A stretch of DNA of 64,000 bases from contig NZ_BSFD01000009.1 in the NCBI RefSeq assembly GCF_027922165.1, forward strand, positions 124,001 through 188,000, read 5' to 3'. This document shows, in pieces, positions 9,489-18,427 of the stretch. The DNA comes from Brevundimonas intermedia. GTDB lineage: Bacteria > Pseudomonadota > Alphaproteobacteria > Caulobacterales > Caulobacteraceae. A program made the translations under genes and the position numbers. Under the pieces are notes generated by a model that was not told where the DNA came from, searched no databases, and saw only the letters and a program-made list of their open reading frames with translations. How positions within the stretch are numbered: the first letter of the stretch is position 1; each line of letters begins with the position of its first letter.

Positions 9489-9943
9489 ATGCCGACCGCC
9501 CTCTACATCGACGCCGACGCCTGCCCGGTGAAGGAGGAGGTCTATCGCGTGGCGCGGCGCTATGGGCTGAAGACCTATGTGGTCTCCAACGGCTGGATGC
9601 AGGTCCCGCGCGAGGCCCTGATCGAGCAGGTGGTGGTGGACGCCGGGCCTGACGTGGCGGACGACTGGATCGCCGAACGGGCGGGCGTGGGCGATGTGGT
9701 CATCACCGCCGACATTCCTCTGGCCGACCGCTGCCTGAAGGCTGGGGCCCAGGCGTTGAAGTCCAACGGCCAGGCCTTCACCCCGGACTCCATAGGCTCG
9801 GCCCTGGCCGGGCGAATGGTGGGCGAACATCTGCGGTCGATGGGCGTCGCCACCTCGGGCCCGCCGCCCTTCTCGGCCGCCGACCGCTCGCGCTTCCTCC
9901 AGGCCCTGGACCAGGCCGTGGTCAAGGCGCGCCGGGCCGCGAC

Positions 9944-9947
<4 letters not shown>
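9489..9947 (+). CDS. YaiI/YqxD (UPF0178) family protein
   Basis: A 152-aa protein with the family's N-terminal YIDADACPVKEEVYRVARRYGL and the later DDWIAERAGVGDVVITADIPLA. The fold is PIN-like and the conserved Asp residues suggest a nuclease, but no activity is established for the family. Its stop overlaps the arfB start by 4 nt (ATGA), so the two are translationally coupled. Confidence 0.92.
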
Positions 9948-10348
<401 letters not shown>

Positions 10349-10425
10349 ACTCCGCACGAAAGGCCGGGAACAGCCCGCCCGCCGCCTCGTTGTCCTGTCC
10401 AAGGCAACGGTTGACGGAGATCGAT

Positions 10426-11046
10426 ATGCGGCGGCTTCAGGCGATAAGCTTGGGATTGAGTCTGGCGGCGAGCGGCATCGCCGCCTGTTCTCCCGGCGAT
10501 CGGAACGCGGCGCGCGACGACGCCGCCGACCCTGTCCCTGCGGCGGCGGCCGCCGTCCCGGCGCAGTCCGAACAGGACAAGGCGATCATCGCCGCGACGC
10601 CCCAGATATCCCTGACCGAGGCGCAACGGGCCGAGTATCGCAGTGTGGCGCTCAACTATCTGAACGACGCCGCAAAGGAACTGGCCAAGGGCTTCTCGCC
10701 CGTCGGCGGCGTTGAGGATTCCGTAAACGCCATGCAACCGACCGAGGTCCATCCCTGGCGGTTGACCCTGAAACGGGGGGAAACCTATCGAATCCTCGCC
10801 GCCTGCGACAACGAATGCTCCGATCTGGATCTGGAGCTGCTGGACTCGGCGGGAAAGATCATCGAACGCGACACCCTTCCCGACTCGGCCCCGGTCATCA
10901 ACATCCGGCCGACGGCTGACGGTGTCTTCACCGCCCGCGTGGTGATGAAGACCTGCACCCTGGCGCCCTGTTACGCCGCCGCCCGGCTTTATCACCAGAC
11001 CGGGCCGGTTCCCGACGACGACGCACCGCCGCCGGCCACGGCCTGA
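10426..11046 (+). CDS. Hypothetical lipoprotein with pre-peptidase-like C-terminal domain
   Basis: A 206-aa protein starting at ATG 10426 with GGAG 6 nt upstream; an in-frame TTG at 10390 is less likely. Lipobox SGIAAC near residues 14-19. The C-terminal half (HPWRLTLKRGETYRILAACD... DLDLELLDSAGKIIERDT) has the pattern of PPC-like beta-sandwich domains. It contains four cysteines that could form disulfides. Function unknown. Confidence 0.75.
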   Translation: MRRLQAISLGLSLAASGIAACSPGDRNAARDDAADPVPAAAAAVPAQSEQDKAIIAATPQISLTEAQRAEYRSVALNYLNDAAKELAKGFSPVGGVEDSVNAMQPTEVHPWRLTLKRGETYRILAACDNECSDLDLELLDSAGKIIERDTLPDSAPVINIRPTADGVFTARVVMKTCTLAPCYAAARLYHQTGPVPDDDAPPPATA

Positions 11047-11053
11047 CCGAGCC

Positions 11054-11854
11054 TCAGGGGCGCGGCGGGCGCCCGCCGCGCATCTGGCCGCCCCGTCCGC
11101 CCTGCACCGCCGTCTTCGGCAGGCTTTCGAGGGTCAGCACGCCGTCGTGGTCCTGGTCCAGCAGGACGAACCAGCGCTCGCTCGCGGCGGTCCATTCCTC
11201 GGGCGTGATCTTCTGGTCGGCGTTGCGGTCGGCCGCCCGCACCGGCTGGGGCACGGACAGCAGACCGGCGCGGGCCAGACGCTCGGTCCCGCCGCGATAG
11301 GGCTGGGCGCGCGGCTTGGACGGCGCGGCGCCGCCTTCCTGGCCACCGCCTATGCCCCCGCCCATCGGGCCGCCCATGGAGCCGTCCTGCTGGTCGTCGT
11401 TCAGGTTCATCTGACCGCCGCCGGGCGGTCCACTGCGCCCGGAGCCTCGATCGCCGCCCTGACCACCGCGCCGACCACCGCCAGGCGCGCCGCCCATTTC
11501 CCCGCCCATCGCGGCGAAAGTGGTGTCGACCAGCCGCTCATAGGCGAAAATTTCCGACGGCCCGACCACGCCGTCGCCGTCCTGGTCCAGGGTCGCGAAC
11601 CAGCGCCGGCCGTCGGCGGCGAACTCTTCGGCCGTCAGCCGGCCGTCGCTGTCGGCGTCGGCGTCCGCGAACCAGGCCGCAACCGGATAGGGCTCGCCCG
11701 GCTCGGACACGAACAGCTCGCCATAGGGGCTGACGAAGATTTCAGACCGCTGCGGCGGCGGAGCGCCTTCAGGGCCGCCCGGATGACCGGAGGGGCCGCT
11801 CGCGCAGGCGGAGAGCAGGGCCATCATGCCGAGGCCGGCGACGGAATATTTCAT
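11054..11854 (-). CDS. EF-hand calcium-binding lipoprotein
   Basis: A 266-aa protein beginning MKYSVAGLGMMALLSACASG, with lipobox LLSAC; ATG at complement 11852-11854. Four EF-hand loops are seen in two pairs (DADADSDGRLTAEEF, DQDGDGVVGPSEI; then DRNADQKITPEEW, DQDHDGVLTLESL), separated by a long Gly/Pro-rich linker. It is expected to bind Ca2+ at the cell envelope. An in-frame start 12 codons upstream is possible but would bury the signal peptide. Confidence 0.85.
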   Translation of the reverse strand: MKYSVAGLGMMALLSACASGPSGHPGGPEGAPPPQRSEIFVSPYGELFVSEPGEPYPVAAWFADADADSDGRLTAEEFAADGRRWFATLDQDGDGVVGPSEIFAYERLVDTTFAAMGGEMGGAPGGGRRGGQGGDRGSGRSGPPGGGQMNLNDDQQDGSMGGPMGGGIGGGQEGGAAPSKPRAQPYRGGTERLARAGLLSVPQPVRAADRNADQKITPEEWTAASERWFVLLDQDHDGVLTLESLPKTAVQGGRGGQMRGGRPPRP

Positions 11855-11952
11855 GTCTGAAACCCCAGAGGACGGGAAAAGCGCCGTCATTCCAGGGCTT
11901 AGCGCATCAGCTTGGCCTTAGCGTGGCTCAAGCCTTCGTATCGGCCTTCGCC

Positions 11953-12414
11953 TCAGGCCTCGACGGGGCGGAAACGCAGACCGGCGATCCGATCCTCGGG
12001 ATCGAACAGGATCATCCATTCGGTCACCTGGTTGTCGAAGGTGACGCGGAACAGCTGGGCGTCGCCCTCGGCCTTCTGGAACTCGACCGTGCGGACGGCG
12101 CCGAAGCTCTTGATCAGGGGGCTGATTTCGGGCGACAGCTGCCGCATCCGGGTCGCCAGATCGGGGGTGAAGACCGAATAGTCGAAGCCCGCGCCCTGAA
12201 CCGCCGCGATCACGCCGCGCAGGGCCGCCTCGGCCCGGGCGATGTCCGGCGCCTGGGCCGCAGTGGGAGCCGGGGCCTGTACAGGGGCGGGGGCAGGCGC
12301 CGGCGCGGCGTCGAAAGCATTGGGCACCGAGCCGGCGGCCGCCTGGGCCAGCGCAGGCACAGGCGCCGCAAACAGGGCTGCGGCGAGAACCGTCTTGATC
12401 AGCTTGGTCTTCAT
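11953..12414 (-). CDS. Exported protein of unknown function
   Basis: A 153-aa protein with a clear signal peptide (KTVLAAALFAAPVPALAQA), an Ala/Pro linker (about 30-60), then a globular domain (ARAEAALRGVIAAVQGAGFDYSVFTPDLATRMRQ... VEFQKAEGDAQLFRVTFDN) resembling DUF3887-like NTF2-type folds. Probably periplasmic. Downstream of ubiB in the same direction, 13 bp away. Confidence 0.75.
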   Translation of the reverse strand: MKTKLIKTVLAAALFAAPVPALAQAAAGSVPNAFDAAPAPAPAPVQAPAPTAAQAPDIARAEAALRGVIAAVQGAGFDYSVFTPDLATRMRQLSPEISPLIKSFGAVRTVEFQKAEGDAQLFRVTFDNQVTEWMILFDPEDRIAGLRFRPVEA

Positions 12415-12427
12415 GCGAAGGCTCCGG

Positions 12428-14005
12428 TCAGTGCAGATAGGGCCACAGAGAAAGACCCAGGGCCGTCAGGGCCGCGACGACCGCGACCGTGATTGAAGCC
12501 GCCACCCAAGCGGGAGTTCCCGACTTTTCGATGACCACGGCCGCCGGACGCGGCGGCTCCTGCACCAGGCGCGAGATGGCGCGGGCCGCCGCGATCATCT
12601 CGTTCAGGGCGTCGCGCGCCTGGGCCTGGGGCCCCAGCTCGCGGCGGATCCAGCGTTCGACCACCGGCTGGGCGGCCTTCCACAGGTCGTGGTCGGGTTG
12701 AAGCCGGCGCGCCACCCCCTCGACCGAGACCATGGTCTTCTGCAGCAGGATCAGCTCGGGCCTCAGCCGCATGTCGAACAGAGCGGTGATCTCGAACAAC
12801 TGGCCCAGCAGCCGGCCCATCGACACCTGGCTGGCGGCCCGGCCGATCACCGGCTCGCCCACGGCGCGCAGAGCCTGGGCGAAGGTCTCGACCGAATGGT
12901 GCGGCGGCACATAGCCGGCCTCGAAATGGACCCGGGCGATCCGGTCATAGTCGCGGCTGATGAAGCCCCACAGGATCTCGGCCAGATAGCGCCGCTCGGC
13001 CGGACCCAGCCGCCCGACGATGCCGAAGTCGATGGCCGTCAGATGGGCCGGGGCGCTGGCGAACAGATTGCCCTCGTGCAGGTCGGCGTGGAAGACGCCA
13101 TGATCCAGGGCCTGAACCAGGAAGGCGCGCACCACATTGTCGGCCAGCAGGTCGGTGTCGAGGCCGGGCAGGTCCGCCAACGCCGGATCGGTCATGGGCA
13201 CGCCCTTGGCCCATTCCAGCGTCAGCACCCGCTTGCCCACCCCGTCCCAGATGACGGCGGGGGCGGACATATAGCCGTCCTTGGCCAGGACATCGGCCAT
13301 CTCGCTGGCGGCGGCCGCCTCCAGCCGCATGTCCAGCTCCAGATCCATGGAGTTGGCGATGGTCTCGACAAAGGCCTGGGGCTCCAGTCGGCGCGACAGG
13401 GGGACGAGTCGGTACACCAAGGCGGCGCCCAGCCGCATGGCGTCCAGCCCGTCGGCGACCCGGCGCTCGACCCCCGGACGCAACACCTTGACCGCCACGG
13501 CGCGACCGTCGGCCAGGGTCGCCCGATGCGCCTGCGCCAGGGAGGCGGCGGCGACCGGCGGGCTCAGGTCGATGAACAGGCTCTCGACGGACCGACCCAG
13601 GGACTTTTCGATCTCGCGCCGCGCCTCCTCGATCGAAAAGGGCGGCAGGGCGTCCTTCAACCGGCCCAGGTCGCGCGCGAACTGCAGGCCGAAGATGTCG
13701 GCGCGGGTGGCCAGGACCTGGCCCAGCTTGATCGCCACCGGCCCCAGGTGCTCGAACGCCTTGCCCAGCCTCTGGCCCGGCCGTCCCTGACGCCCGTCCC
13801 GACCCGAAAACATCTGGACGAAACGGGCGAAGGGCCGGACCCAAACCGGCAGCAGCGGCGTGACTTCACGTGGGATCAAGGCGTCGTGGCGCGCCAGCAC
13901 CCACAGCCAGCCGATCAGGCGCAGGAAGGCGGCCACCGGATTGCGCACCGCCACGGCGGCGGGCGGCGGCGGGGCCGTGCGATAGACCCGGGTCAGATCG
14001 CCCAC
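12428..14005 (-). CDS. ubiB: UbiB, ABC1/ADCK-family atypical kinase for ubiquinone biosynthesis
   Basis: A 525-aa UbiB protein needed for ubiquinone synthesis at the inner membrane. Seen: the family KxGQ motif in [16 protein letters not shown], the Ala-rich loop [23 protein letters not shown], catalytic [10 protein letters not shown], and metal-binding IDFGIVGRL. Two C-terminal transmembrane segments follow after about residue 490 ([22 protein letters not shown]). The start overlaps the ubiE end by 13 nt. Confidence 0.96.
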   Translation of the reverse strand: MGDLTRVYRTAPPPPAAVAVRNPVAAFLRLIGWLWVLARHDALIPREVTPLLPVWVRPFARFVQMFSGRDGRQGRPGQRLGKAFEHLGPVAIKLGQVLATRADIFGLQFARDLGRLKDALPPFSIEEARREIEKSLGRSVESLFIDLSPPVAAASLAQAHRATLADGRAVAVKVLRPGVERRVADGLDAMRLGAALVYRLVPLSRRLEPQAFVETIANSMDLELDMRLEAAAASEMADVLAKDGYMSAPAVIWDGVGKRVLTLEWAKGVPMTDPALADLPGLDTDLLADNVVRAFLVQALDHGVFHADLHEGNLFASAPAHLTAIDFGIVGRLGPAERRYLAEILWGFISRDYDRIARVHFEAGYVPPHHSVETFAQALRAVGEPVIGRAASQVSMGRLLGQLFEITALFDMRLRPELILLQKTMVSVEGVARRLQPDHDLWKAAQPVVERWIRRELGPQAQARDALNEMIAAARAISRLVQEPPRPAAVVIEKSGTPAWVAASITVAVVAALTALGLSLWPYLH

Positions 14006-14781
14006 CCGTGGTGGATGGCGGCGATCCCGCCCGACAGATTGGTCACCGAGACGCGCTTGAAGCCGGCGTCCTCGATCAGGCCCTTGAAGGCCGTCTGGTC
14101 GGGGAAGCGGCGGATGCTTTCGACCAGATACTGGTAGCTGTCTCGATCCTTGGCCACCCAGCCGCCGATGCGCGGAATGGCGTGGAAGGACCAGGCGTCA
14201 TAGAGCTTGCGCACCGGCCCGGTGGTGGGGCGCGAGAACTCCAGGCACAGGAACCGCCCGCCCGGCTTCAGCACCCGCCGCGCCTCGGCCAGGGCCTTGT
14301 CGATATGGGCCACGTTGCGGATGCCGAAACTGATCGAATAGGCGTCGACCGAGGCGTCCGGCAGGGGCAGGCTCATCGCGTCCCCGACCGACCAGCTCAT
14401 CTCCGGCTCGCCGCCCTTGTGGACCCCGGCCAGGATCATCTCGGCGTTGTAGTCCAGCACGATCACATTGGCGTCTTCCCCGCCGCGCCGCTCCTGGGCC
14501 GCGCGCGCCATCTTGGAATAGCGCCGCGCCATGTCGCCGGTGCCGCCGGCCACGTCCAGGATGGTCTCGCCGGGCCGGGGATTCAGCTTGGCGGCGGCGA
14601 TGTCCTTCCAGATGCGGTGGACGCCGACGCTCATCAGGTCGTTCATGACGTCATAGCTGGAGGCGACGGAATCAAAGACCCCGCGCACCATCTTGACCTT
14701 CTCGCGCGCGTCCACGTCGCGGAAGCCGAAGGAGGAACGGTCGCCCGACGAATGCGGGCCATGGGAGGAGGCGTCGGTCAT
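13993..14781 (-). CDS. ubiE: UbiE, ubiquinone/menaquinone C-methyltransferase
   Basis: A 262-aa SAM-dependent methyltransferase. Signatures: [25 protein letters not shown], motif [15 protein letters not shown], and [13 protein letters not shown] followed by a [18 protein letters not shown] block. It methylates the quinone precursor ring. It is the first gene of the leftward ubiE-ubiB unit. Confidence 0.97.
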   Translation of the reverse strand: MTDASSHGPHSSGDRSSFGFRDVDAREKVKMVRGVFDSVASSYDVMNDLMSVGVHRIWKDIAAAKLNPRPGETILDVAGGTGDMARRYSKMARAAQERRGGEDANVIVLDYNAEMILAGVHKGGEPEMSWSVGDAMSLPLPDASVDAYSISFGIRNVAHIDKALAEARRVLKPGGRFLCLEFSRPTTGPVRKLYDAWSFHAIPRIGGWVAKDRDSYQYLVESIRRFPDQTAFKGLIEDAGFKRVSVTNLSGGIAAIHHGWAI

Positions 14782-14821
14782 AATCGGGGGTCTAGCGCGT
14801 CAAGCGCCGCCCGTCACGCGA

Positions 14822-15553
14822 TCAGGCGGCTTCCGACCCGGCTTCAGGCCCGGCTTCCGGTTGGGGCAGCTTCAGATCCTTCATCACCTCGCGCATCAGG
14901 CCGTAGCAGCCGCAGGAGGCCGCCTCCAGCCCGTCGCGGTCCAGCACCCGGACCCAGCCCCGGCCGCGCTGGATCAGCTTCTTGCCCTCCAGCACGGTCC
15001 CGACCTCGGACACGGTGGCGCGTCGCACGCCCAGCATGCCGGCGATGTCGGCCTGGGTCAGATCGACGCGGTCGTCCTCGGCCCGGTCGTGCAGCATCAG
15101 CAACCAGCGCGCCAGCCGCTCGTCCAGCCGGTGCTGGGCGTTGCAGGCGGCGGCCTGCTGCACCTGGGCCATCAGGCCTTCGGTGAAGCGCGACAAGGCC
15201 GAACGCAGGGTCTCGCTGGCGTCCAGCGCCGCGCCGAACACCTCGGCCGAGCAGACGGCGGCGACGCCGTCGCCTTGGGAGATGGCGCGGCTGGCGGCCC
15301 GGGCGTTAAACGGTCCGCAGGTTACGCCGACCAGGCCCTCGCGGCCGATGGCGGCGGTCTCGACCATCTTGTCATCGGGCAGGACGGTCATCAGCGACAC
15401 CACTCCCTTGATCGGGAACCAGACCTGATCGACCGCCTCGCCGGCGTCGTACAGCATCTGTCCGCGCGCGACCTCGCGTGCCTCCAGGTGGGGTTCGATC
15501 CGCTTGCGGTCGGCGGGATCAAGGGCTGCGATCCACAGATTGTCCATCCTCAT
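14822..15553 (-). CDS. Crp/Fnr-family transcriptional regulator
   Basis: A 243-aa regulator. N-terminal cyclic-nucleotide-binding-like beta-roll (about 25-120; MLYDAGEAVDQVWFPIKGVVSL) and C-terminal winged HTH (about 160-225; VDLTQADIAGMLGVRRATVSEVGTVL). No Fnr-type N-terminal cysteine cluster is present, so oxygen sensing by Fe-S is unlikely. CGCYG near residues 212-216 is the only close Cys pair. Divergent from phhB. Confidence 0.9.
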   Translation of the reverse strand: MRMDNLWIAALDPADRKRIEPHLEAREVARGQMLYDAGEAVDQVWFPIKGVVSLMTVLPDDKMVETAAIGREGLVGVTCGPFNARAASRAISQGDGVAAVCSAEVFGAALDASETLRSALSRFTEGLMAQVQQAAACNAQHRLDERLARWLLMLHDRAEDDRVDLTQADIAGMLGVRRATVSEVGTVLEGKKLIQRGRGWVRVLDRDGLEAASCGCYGLMREVMKDLKLPQPEAGPEAGSEAA

Positions 15554-15715
15554 CTCCTCGGCGCATCCACCGCGCGGCGATCCGGCCAGAGCCCACAGTC
15601 GCGCTTGACGGAAAGCTCAACGCCCAAGCTTGATCCCGCGTTCCCGACCCTTGTCGCACGCCGGCGGGCGCCTTACGCCAGGATCAATCGACAGAGATCG
15701 ACGGGGAGACGCGGA

Positions 15716-16027
15716 ATGGACGGCAATATCGGCGCAAGGGCGGCCTGCGCCGCGCTCGACGGATGGAAGCCGGGCGAGGACGGGCGCGACGCCATCGTCA
15801 AGGCCGTCCTGTTCCACGACTTCAGCGCCGCCTTCGCCTTCATGACGCGCGTGGCGATGCAGGCCGAGGCCATGGGCCACCATCCCGAATGGTTCAACGT
15901 CTACAACCGCGTGGAAATCCTGCTGACGACGCACGACGCCGACGGGGTCACCGATCTCGACGTGCAGATGGCTCAATTTATCGATTCCATCACCGGCGAC
16001 TTGACGCCCGGAAACGGACACGACTGA
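15716..16027 (+). CDS. phhB: Pterin-4a-carbinolamine dehydratase
   Basis: A 103-aa enzyme that dehydrates 4a-hydroxytetrahydrobiopterin to recycle the pterin cofactor. Active-site pattern GHHPEWFNVYNRVEILLTTH (His55/His56, Pro57-Glu58-Trp59, His73) is intact. ATG 15716 is preceded by GGGGAG. Its stop overlaps the next start (TGATG). No phenylalanine hydroxylase gene is nearby. Confidence 0.92.
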   Translation: MDGNIGARAACAALDGWKPGEDGRDAIVKAVLFHDFSAAFAFMTRVAMQAEAMGHHPEWFNVYNRVEILLTTHDADGVTDLDVQMAQFIDSITGDLTPGNGHD

Positions 16028-16827
16028 TGGCCGCCCCGCACAACCGGCCCGGCCGCGTCGCCGGCAAGACCGCCCTGATCACCGGCGCCGCCGGCGGCCT
16101 GGGCGAGGCCATGGCCTTCATGATGGCCCGCGAAGGCGCCCGTCTGGCCCTGACCGACATCGACGGCGACCGCGTCGCCGCCCTGGCCGCCCGGATCAAC
16201 GCCGAAATCCCCGGCGCCGCCTTCGCCTACGCCCACGACGTGGCCGACGAGGCCCGGTGGGAACAGGTGATCGCCGCCGCCGTGGCCGACCTGGGCGGCC
16301 TGTCGGTTCTGGTCAACAACGCCGGCGTCGGCGGCCCCTTAGCCTTCGTCGAACAGGACAAGGTGGAGAACTGGCAGCGTCAGTACGAGATCAATCTGCG
16401 CTCCGTCATGCTGGGCGCCAAATACGCCATGCCCCATCTGCGCGCCGCCGCCCCGGCCTCCATCATCAACATCTCGTCCATCGCCGGCCTGGTCGCCAGC
16501 CCCGGCATGGGCGCCTATCACGCCACCAAGGCCGCCGTCTGGATGTACACCAAGACCCTGGCCCTGGAATCGGCCAAGGCCGGTTGGGACGTGCGCTGCA
16601 ACTCGGTCCATCCGGTTTTCATCAAGACTCCGATCCTCGACCCCTTCATCGCCATGGCCGGCGGCGACGAGGCCAAAGCCCACGAGCGCCTGACCCGCGG
16701 CATCCCGCTGAAGCGGATCGGCGAACCCGACGACGTCGCCTGGTGCGTCCTCTACCTCGCCTCGGACGAGTCCAAGTTCGTTACGGGCTCCGAGTTCAAG
16801 ATCGACGGCGGCATGACCGCGCAATAG
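16027..16827 (+). CDS. Short-chain dehydrogenase/reductase
   Basis: A 266-aa classical SDR. TGAAGGLG (19-26) binds NAD(P); NNAG 97-100; catalytic Ser150/151, Tyr164 and Lys168 in YHATK; Asp45 after the second strand (ALTDIDGDR) suggests NAD(H) preference. C-terminal FVTGSEFKIDGGMTAQ is typical. Substrate not resolved; the style is close to 3-alpha/20-beta-hydroxysteroid or cyclohexanol dehydrogenases. Coupled to phhB. Confidence 0.9.
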   Translation: MAAPHNRPGRVAGKTALITGAAGGLGEAMAFMMAREGARLALTDIDGDRVAALAARINAEIPGAAFAYAHDVADEARWEQVIAAAVADLGGLSVLVNNAGVGGPLAFVEQDKVENWQRQYEINLRSVMLGAKYAMPHLRAAAPASIINISSIAGLVASPGMGAYHATKAAVWMYTKTLALESAKAGWDVRCNSVHPVFIKTPILDPFIAMAGGDEAKAHERLTRGIPLKRIGEPDDVAWCVLYLASDESKFVTGSEFKIDGGMTAQ

Positions 16828-17005
16828 GGCGCAAGCGCGCTTTCTTTTGGGCCTACCGCGCTTCGCGCTGCTTAGGCCGGGGAGTGCTGACCTGTCAGCC
16901 AGCGGCGATGGTTCGGGACGGTCATCCGGCCCTCATCTGCTTATTCGGGATTGAGACCGCCCGCCGCTTGCTGTAAGCGGCCTCTTCCGGCGTCTCGCCG
17001 ACCAC

Positions 17006-17082
17006 GCACCCGTAGCTCAGCTGGATAGAGTACTGCCCTCCGAAGGCAGGGGTCACAGGTTCGAATCCTGTCGGGTGCGCCA
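17006..17082 (+). tRNA. tRNA-Arg(CCG)
   Basis: A 77-nt tRNA with encoded CCA. Acceptor GCACCCG pairs with CGGGTGC, discriminator G. Anticodon loop CTCCGAA between CTGCC and GGCAG gives anticodon CCG. The T-arm contains GGTTCGAATCC. Its 3' 46 nt form most of the prophage attachment core, and the integrated copy keeps the tRNA intact. Confidence 0.97.
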
Positions 17083-17083
17083 T
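17037..17083 (+). repeat. attL core (47-bp direct repeat, left copy)
   Basis: Identical over 47 bp to 56194-56240, starting CCTCCGAAGG and ending GGTGCGCCAT. It spans from the anticodon loop to one base past the CCA end of tRNA-Arg(CCG). Flanking bases differ outside the repeat on both sides. Confidence 0.95.
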
Positions 17084-17180
17084 CTTCTCCATACAAATCA
17101 ATCGCCTTACACCCTCTCGGGTGTGCGCTCGTCGTTCGTCTAGGGGAACATCTGGCGAAAATCGGCCCGCGCCGGGAGTC

Positions 17181-17201
17181 ATAGTCCCGGAATAGTCCCG
17201 G
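17181..17201 (+). repeat. Putative integrase arm-type site, left
   Basis: Two tandem copies of ATAGTCCCGG with 11-bp spacing, about 100 bp inside attL. The 19-nt stretch AGTCCCGGAATAGTCCCGG (17183-17201) recurs exactly at 56111-56129, 65 bp inside attR. Paired 10-bp repeats one helical turn apart on both arms are what arm-binding integrases or excisionases recognise; this role is inferred. Confidence 0.55.
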
Positions 17202-17235
17202 CGGATGTTCGATATTCGTTCACGTCAGAATGAAA

Positions 17236-17266
17236 AACGGGCCCCGCTCTCCCGAAGGAAGGCGGG
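17236..17266 (-). terminator. Possible leftward terminator near the left prophage end
   Basis: Read leftward: CCCCGC, a mostly paired stem with a TTCG loop, GCGGGG, then CCCG and a run of five T. No leftward gene lies immediately upstream of it. It could stop leftward transcription before the host tRNA. Weak evidence. Confidence 0.35.
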
Positions 17267-17284
17267 GTGGGATATCATCTGCCC

Positions 17285-17707
17285 ATGATGTTCGAGTTCA
17301 CCCTCAAGCCGCCCGGCGACGTCGCTTACAGTTTCGAGAACACCGGCGGGAACTTGGGCGAGAGCCTAGATGCGGAGATCAAGGCTGTATGCTCGGCGCC
17401 TCCGAAGTTCGCCGGACGTGAGGCGAGGGTGCTACTGACCTCCTCCCCCGAGCTGGAAGACGCCGAGTTTCTAAAGGCTAAGCACCCGACCAGGAGCGTG
17501 GGCCAGGTCTTCGCCGACAAGAACAATGTCGAGGTCCTGGCAATGGTCCCTGCGGGGCGCCTGCTGCCCCTGATGGCTGCAATCGCGTCTGGCCAGATCG
17601 CCTATATCTCGTTCTATGTCGGGGCGTTCAAAGCCCGTCGTGCGGACGCCTCCGGATACTATTTCGAGGGCCAGGCGCAGAGAGAAGCAAGCCTCACTCA
17701 CCCCTGA
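17285..17707 (+). CDS. Prophage hypothetical protein
   Basis: A 140-aa product (MMFEFTLKPPGDVAYSFENT...). The start is ambiguous: ATG 17285 gives the natural-looking N-terminus, while GTG 17267 has a better AAGGAAG ribosome site. The second half (VLAMVPAGRLLPLMAAIASGQIAYISFYVG) is amphipathic without a clear membrane span. No recognised domain. First gene inside the left prophage end. Confidence 0.6.
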   Translation: MMFEFTLKPPGDVAYSFENTGGNLGESLDAEIKAVCSAPPKFAGREARVLLTSSPELEDAEFLKAKHPTRSVGQVFADKNNVEVLAMVPAGRLLPLMAAIASGQIAYISFYVGAFKARRADASGYYFEGQAQREASLTHP

Positions 17708-17804
17708 AGTCGTCCACAAGCGGCGAAACTGTTCTGGTTGCGTTCTCCTTTGATCGGAGTCAGAGGTGCGGTCTCTGGGTCGGTTGGCGCTGCCGGAGAT
17801 CGAT

Positions 17805-18032
17805 ATGTCAGAGCCGCTGTCTGCTGCCGAGCTGGATGAGCTCGCCGCGGAGCTTCCCCTCCCCAGTTTGCCGGCGACGCCGGAGCCAGGATCGAATGTC
17901 GCCTATCGGCCGCCGCCTGCGGAGAATGCGCGCCTGGTCGCCCAAGCGCTGGCGATGGGCCTAGGCCGCTTCCGCGTGTCGGAACAGGATCACCGCAGGG
18001 CGCTGGATCGCGGCCAGAAGTCCCGCACATGA
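17805..18032 (+). CDS. Prophage small hypothetical protein
   Basis: A 75-aa product, MSEPLSAAELDELAAELPLP onwards, from ATG 17805 with GGAG upstream; an in-frame GTG at 17766 is possible. Acidic/proline-rich N-terminal half and basic helical C-terminus. Its end overlaps the next start by 4 nt (ATGA), supporting co-translation. Function not recognised. Confidence 0.55.
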   Translation: MSEPLSAAELDELAAELPLPSLPATPEPGSNVAYRPPPAENARLVAQALAMGLGRFRVSEQDHRRALDRGQKSRT

Positions 18033-18391
18033 CCCGACACAAGGGGATGAGCAAGAAGGGCGCGGTCGATGCCACTGACCTGAAGGAGATCGTGGACTGC
18101 TACTTCACGCTTCGGCGCATCATGGCTAGCCTCAACCACGCTTCGCCTCAGCAGTACCCGCTAATGGCGACGGTGACGACGCTGAAGGCTTGCTGGGCAG
18201 ATCTCAGCGGAGCGCAGGTCGCAGCGGGATGGTCTTATCCCGCTGAGTTCGTGCCTGCCGACGGTCTGGCGCCCAACGCAGACCGATCCGGAAAGCCGCG
18301 CGAGAAGACCTACATCGAATGGGGGCAGCGGGGCCCGGACAACTCGACCGTGCCCGCGCAGGGGACCGAGCAGGATCAGGATCGCCGCTGA
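18029..18391 (+). CDS. Prophage hypothetical protein
   Basis: A 120-aa product starting MTRHKGMSKKGAVDATDLKE, overlapping the preceding gene by 4 nt. A short basic N-terminus is followed by a helical segment (KEIVDCYFTLRRIMASLNHA) and a polar tail. No known motif; part of a short rightward run ending with the SRAP gene. Confidence 0.6.
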   Translation: MTRHKGMSKKGAVDATDLKEIVDCYFTLRRIMASLNHASPQQYPLMATVTTLKACWADLSGAQVAAGWSYPAEFVPADGLAPNADRSGKPREKTYIEWGQRGPDNSTVPAQGTEQDQDRR

Positions 18392-18427
18392 CTCCACATT
18401 TGTCGCCCGCCGTGACAGGCTTCCGCC

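Noticed and set aside
12689..14137. Rightward 482-aa ORF opposite ubiB
   Set aside because: His/Gln/Gly/Arg-rich antisense shadow of a confidently identified ubiB gene.
14693..16027. Long rightward ORF ending with phhB
   Set aside because: Only the last 312 nt (from ATG 15716) encode the dehydratase; the rest is antisense to the Crp/Fnr regulator and ubiE start.
16828..16880. Possible terminator after the SDR gene (GCGC-rich followed by TTTCTTTT)
   Set aside because: The stem is too short or loop too small on inspection to make a confident call.
16922..17182. Leftward ORF across the tRNA-Arg gene (contains [12 protein letters not shown])
   Set aside because: This peptide is a well-known translation artefact of the T-arm and anticodon region of tRNA genes.
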